From assembly GCA_003453735.1 (NCBI GenBank), contig DMNE01000069.1:8849-14827 (forward strand): a DNA stretch of 5,979 nt. The letters run 5' to 3'. Source of the DNA: Nitrospiraceae bacterium. Lineage in GTDB: Bacteria > Nitrospirota > Thermodesulfovibrionia > Thermodesulfovibrionales > UBA9159. Made by a program: the position numbers and the translations under genes. The notes beneath the pieces are model-generated. The model was given only the letters and a program-made list of their open reading frames with translations. It was not told the origin of the DNA and made no database searches. This document shows, piece by piece, positions 5,565 through 5,979 of the stretch (positions are counted from its first letter, which is position 1; each line of letters starts with the position of its first letter).

Positions 5565-5979
5565 TGCCCGGTGGCCACCGCTACCGTTCGTTTTGCCCTG
5601 TTCGTTGCCGAACGCTTACCGTAACGCCTCGCGCACAGCGATGTTATCACCTCATGCAAGTCACGCACCATATCGTCCTTCTTTTCATCAGGGTCTACGA
5701 CAAGGAGCTCTCTGCCTTGCGCTGCAAGGGCAGCCTCCACCTATTCAAGGCCCAATCTCATCAGCCTGTCCCTATGCTCCACAACGACAGTGGTTATTGC
5801 TGGATTCCGGAGTATGCGGAGCATTGCGCGGCCATGGCCGTTCAGCCCGGAGGCAATTTCTTTGACTACCTCAACTACCTTTAACTTCCGAAATGCCGCA
5901 CATTCGCTCGCTGTGTTGGCGATTTGTCGATCCAGGTCGTTTTTCTGATCAGCGCTCGACACCCTGACGTACAAAGCCA
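5561..5979 (-). pseudogene. tnpA: IS607-type serine recombinase (tnpA) with internal TAG, 5' end outside the window
   Basis: The visible frame starts in the middle of the protein with LYVRVSSADQKNDLDRQ, the serine recombinase nucleophile motif (second-half serines of RVSS), followed by EIASGLNGHGRAM and TTVVVEHRDRLMRLGLE. A TAG at 5741-5743 then interrupts it, and the same frame continues as VEAALAAQGRELLVVDPDE, DDMVRDLHEVITSLCARRYG and ends ATGQ at the TGA (5561-5563). In relatives the interrupted position is usually Tyr in a GxEYVEAALAAQ context, so the change is a simple Tyr-to-stop substitution with no frameshift. IS607 TnpA catalyses element transposition with little target specificity. 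The N-terminal MerR-like DNA-binding part would lie beyond the right edge. The nonsense codon plus the ruined tnpB indicate a dead copy. Confidence 0.9.

Larger units (their letters stand above)
5036..5979 (-). mobile_element. Degenerate IS607-family element (tnpA-tnpB remnant)
   Basis: The adjacent, overlapping serine-recombinase tnpA and tnpB genes define an IS607-type insertion. The left end of the element lies beyond position 5979. The right end, where the guide-RNA-encoding segment normally follows tnpB, is missing or unrecognisable because tnpB breaks off near 5040. IS607 elements lack terminal inverted repeats and make no target duplication, so the outer boundary cannot be fixed from sequence alone. 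Confidence 0.85.

Noticed and set aside
5105..5884. Plus-strand frames of 106 to 123 codons over the mobile element
   Set aside because: They are antisense to tnpB and tnpA, whose reading frames show clear family similarity.

Overview
The window looks like a moderate-GC chromosomal segment of a sulfur-metabolising bacterium, most likely a dissimilatory sulfate or sulfite reducer. The leftmost gene is the start of a DsrC-type sulfur carrier. In the same orientation upstream lies a CbiA-fold amidotransferase, which in this setting is best read as DsrN, the siroheme amidase of dissimilatory sulfite reductase. A lineage such as Nitrospirota/Thermodesulfovibrionia or a deltaproteobacterial reducer would fit, but no rRNA or dsrAB is present to settle it. 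All credible genes lie on the minus strand, so transcription runs from right to left.

Layout from right (upstream) to left (downstream). Positions 5036-5979 hold a decayed IS607-type element. It has a serine recombinase gene (tnpA) with an in-frame TAG and running off the window, overlapping by 4 nt a tnpB gene that is frameshifted near its start and truncated before its nuclease domain. Positions 4796-5035 are intergenic, with a perfect 14-nt palindrome and a good sigma70-like promoter for the next gene. Positions 2999-4795 encode a ClC-family chloride channel/transporter with C-terminal CBS domains. Positions 2884-2998 are intergenic, with several small inverted repeats and a promoter-like pair that would give dsrN an almost leaderless mRNA. 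Positions 1477-2883 encode the DsrN/CbiA-like protein, 728-1378 a HEAT-repeat-like protein, 317-673 a small cysteine-rich, zinc-ribbon-like protein, and 148 down to the left edge the N-terminus of DsrC.

The four left-hand genes form a co-directional group. Known biology ties DsrN (amidation of the siroheme of DsrAB) and DsrC (carrier of the sulfur product as a trisulfide) to the same enzyme. The two proteins between them have no assigned role that I can state; by position they are candidates for accessory factors of sulfite reductase maturation or sulfur transfer. This is the most interesting part of the window. The small Cys-rich gene has an unclear start and may carry a one-base frame disruption. 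The ClC gene has its own promoter and shows no functional link to the dsr genes beyond being adjacent.
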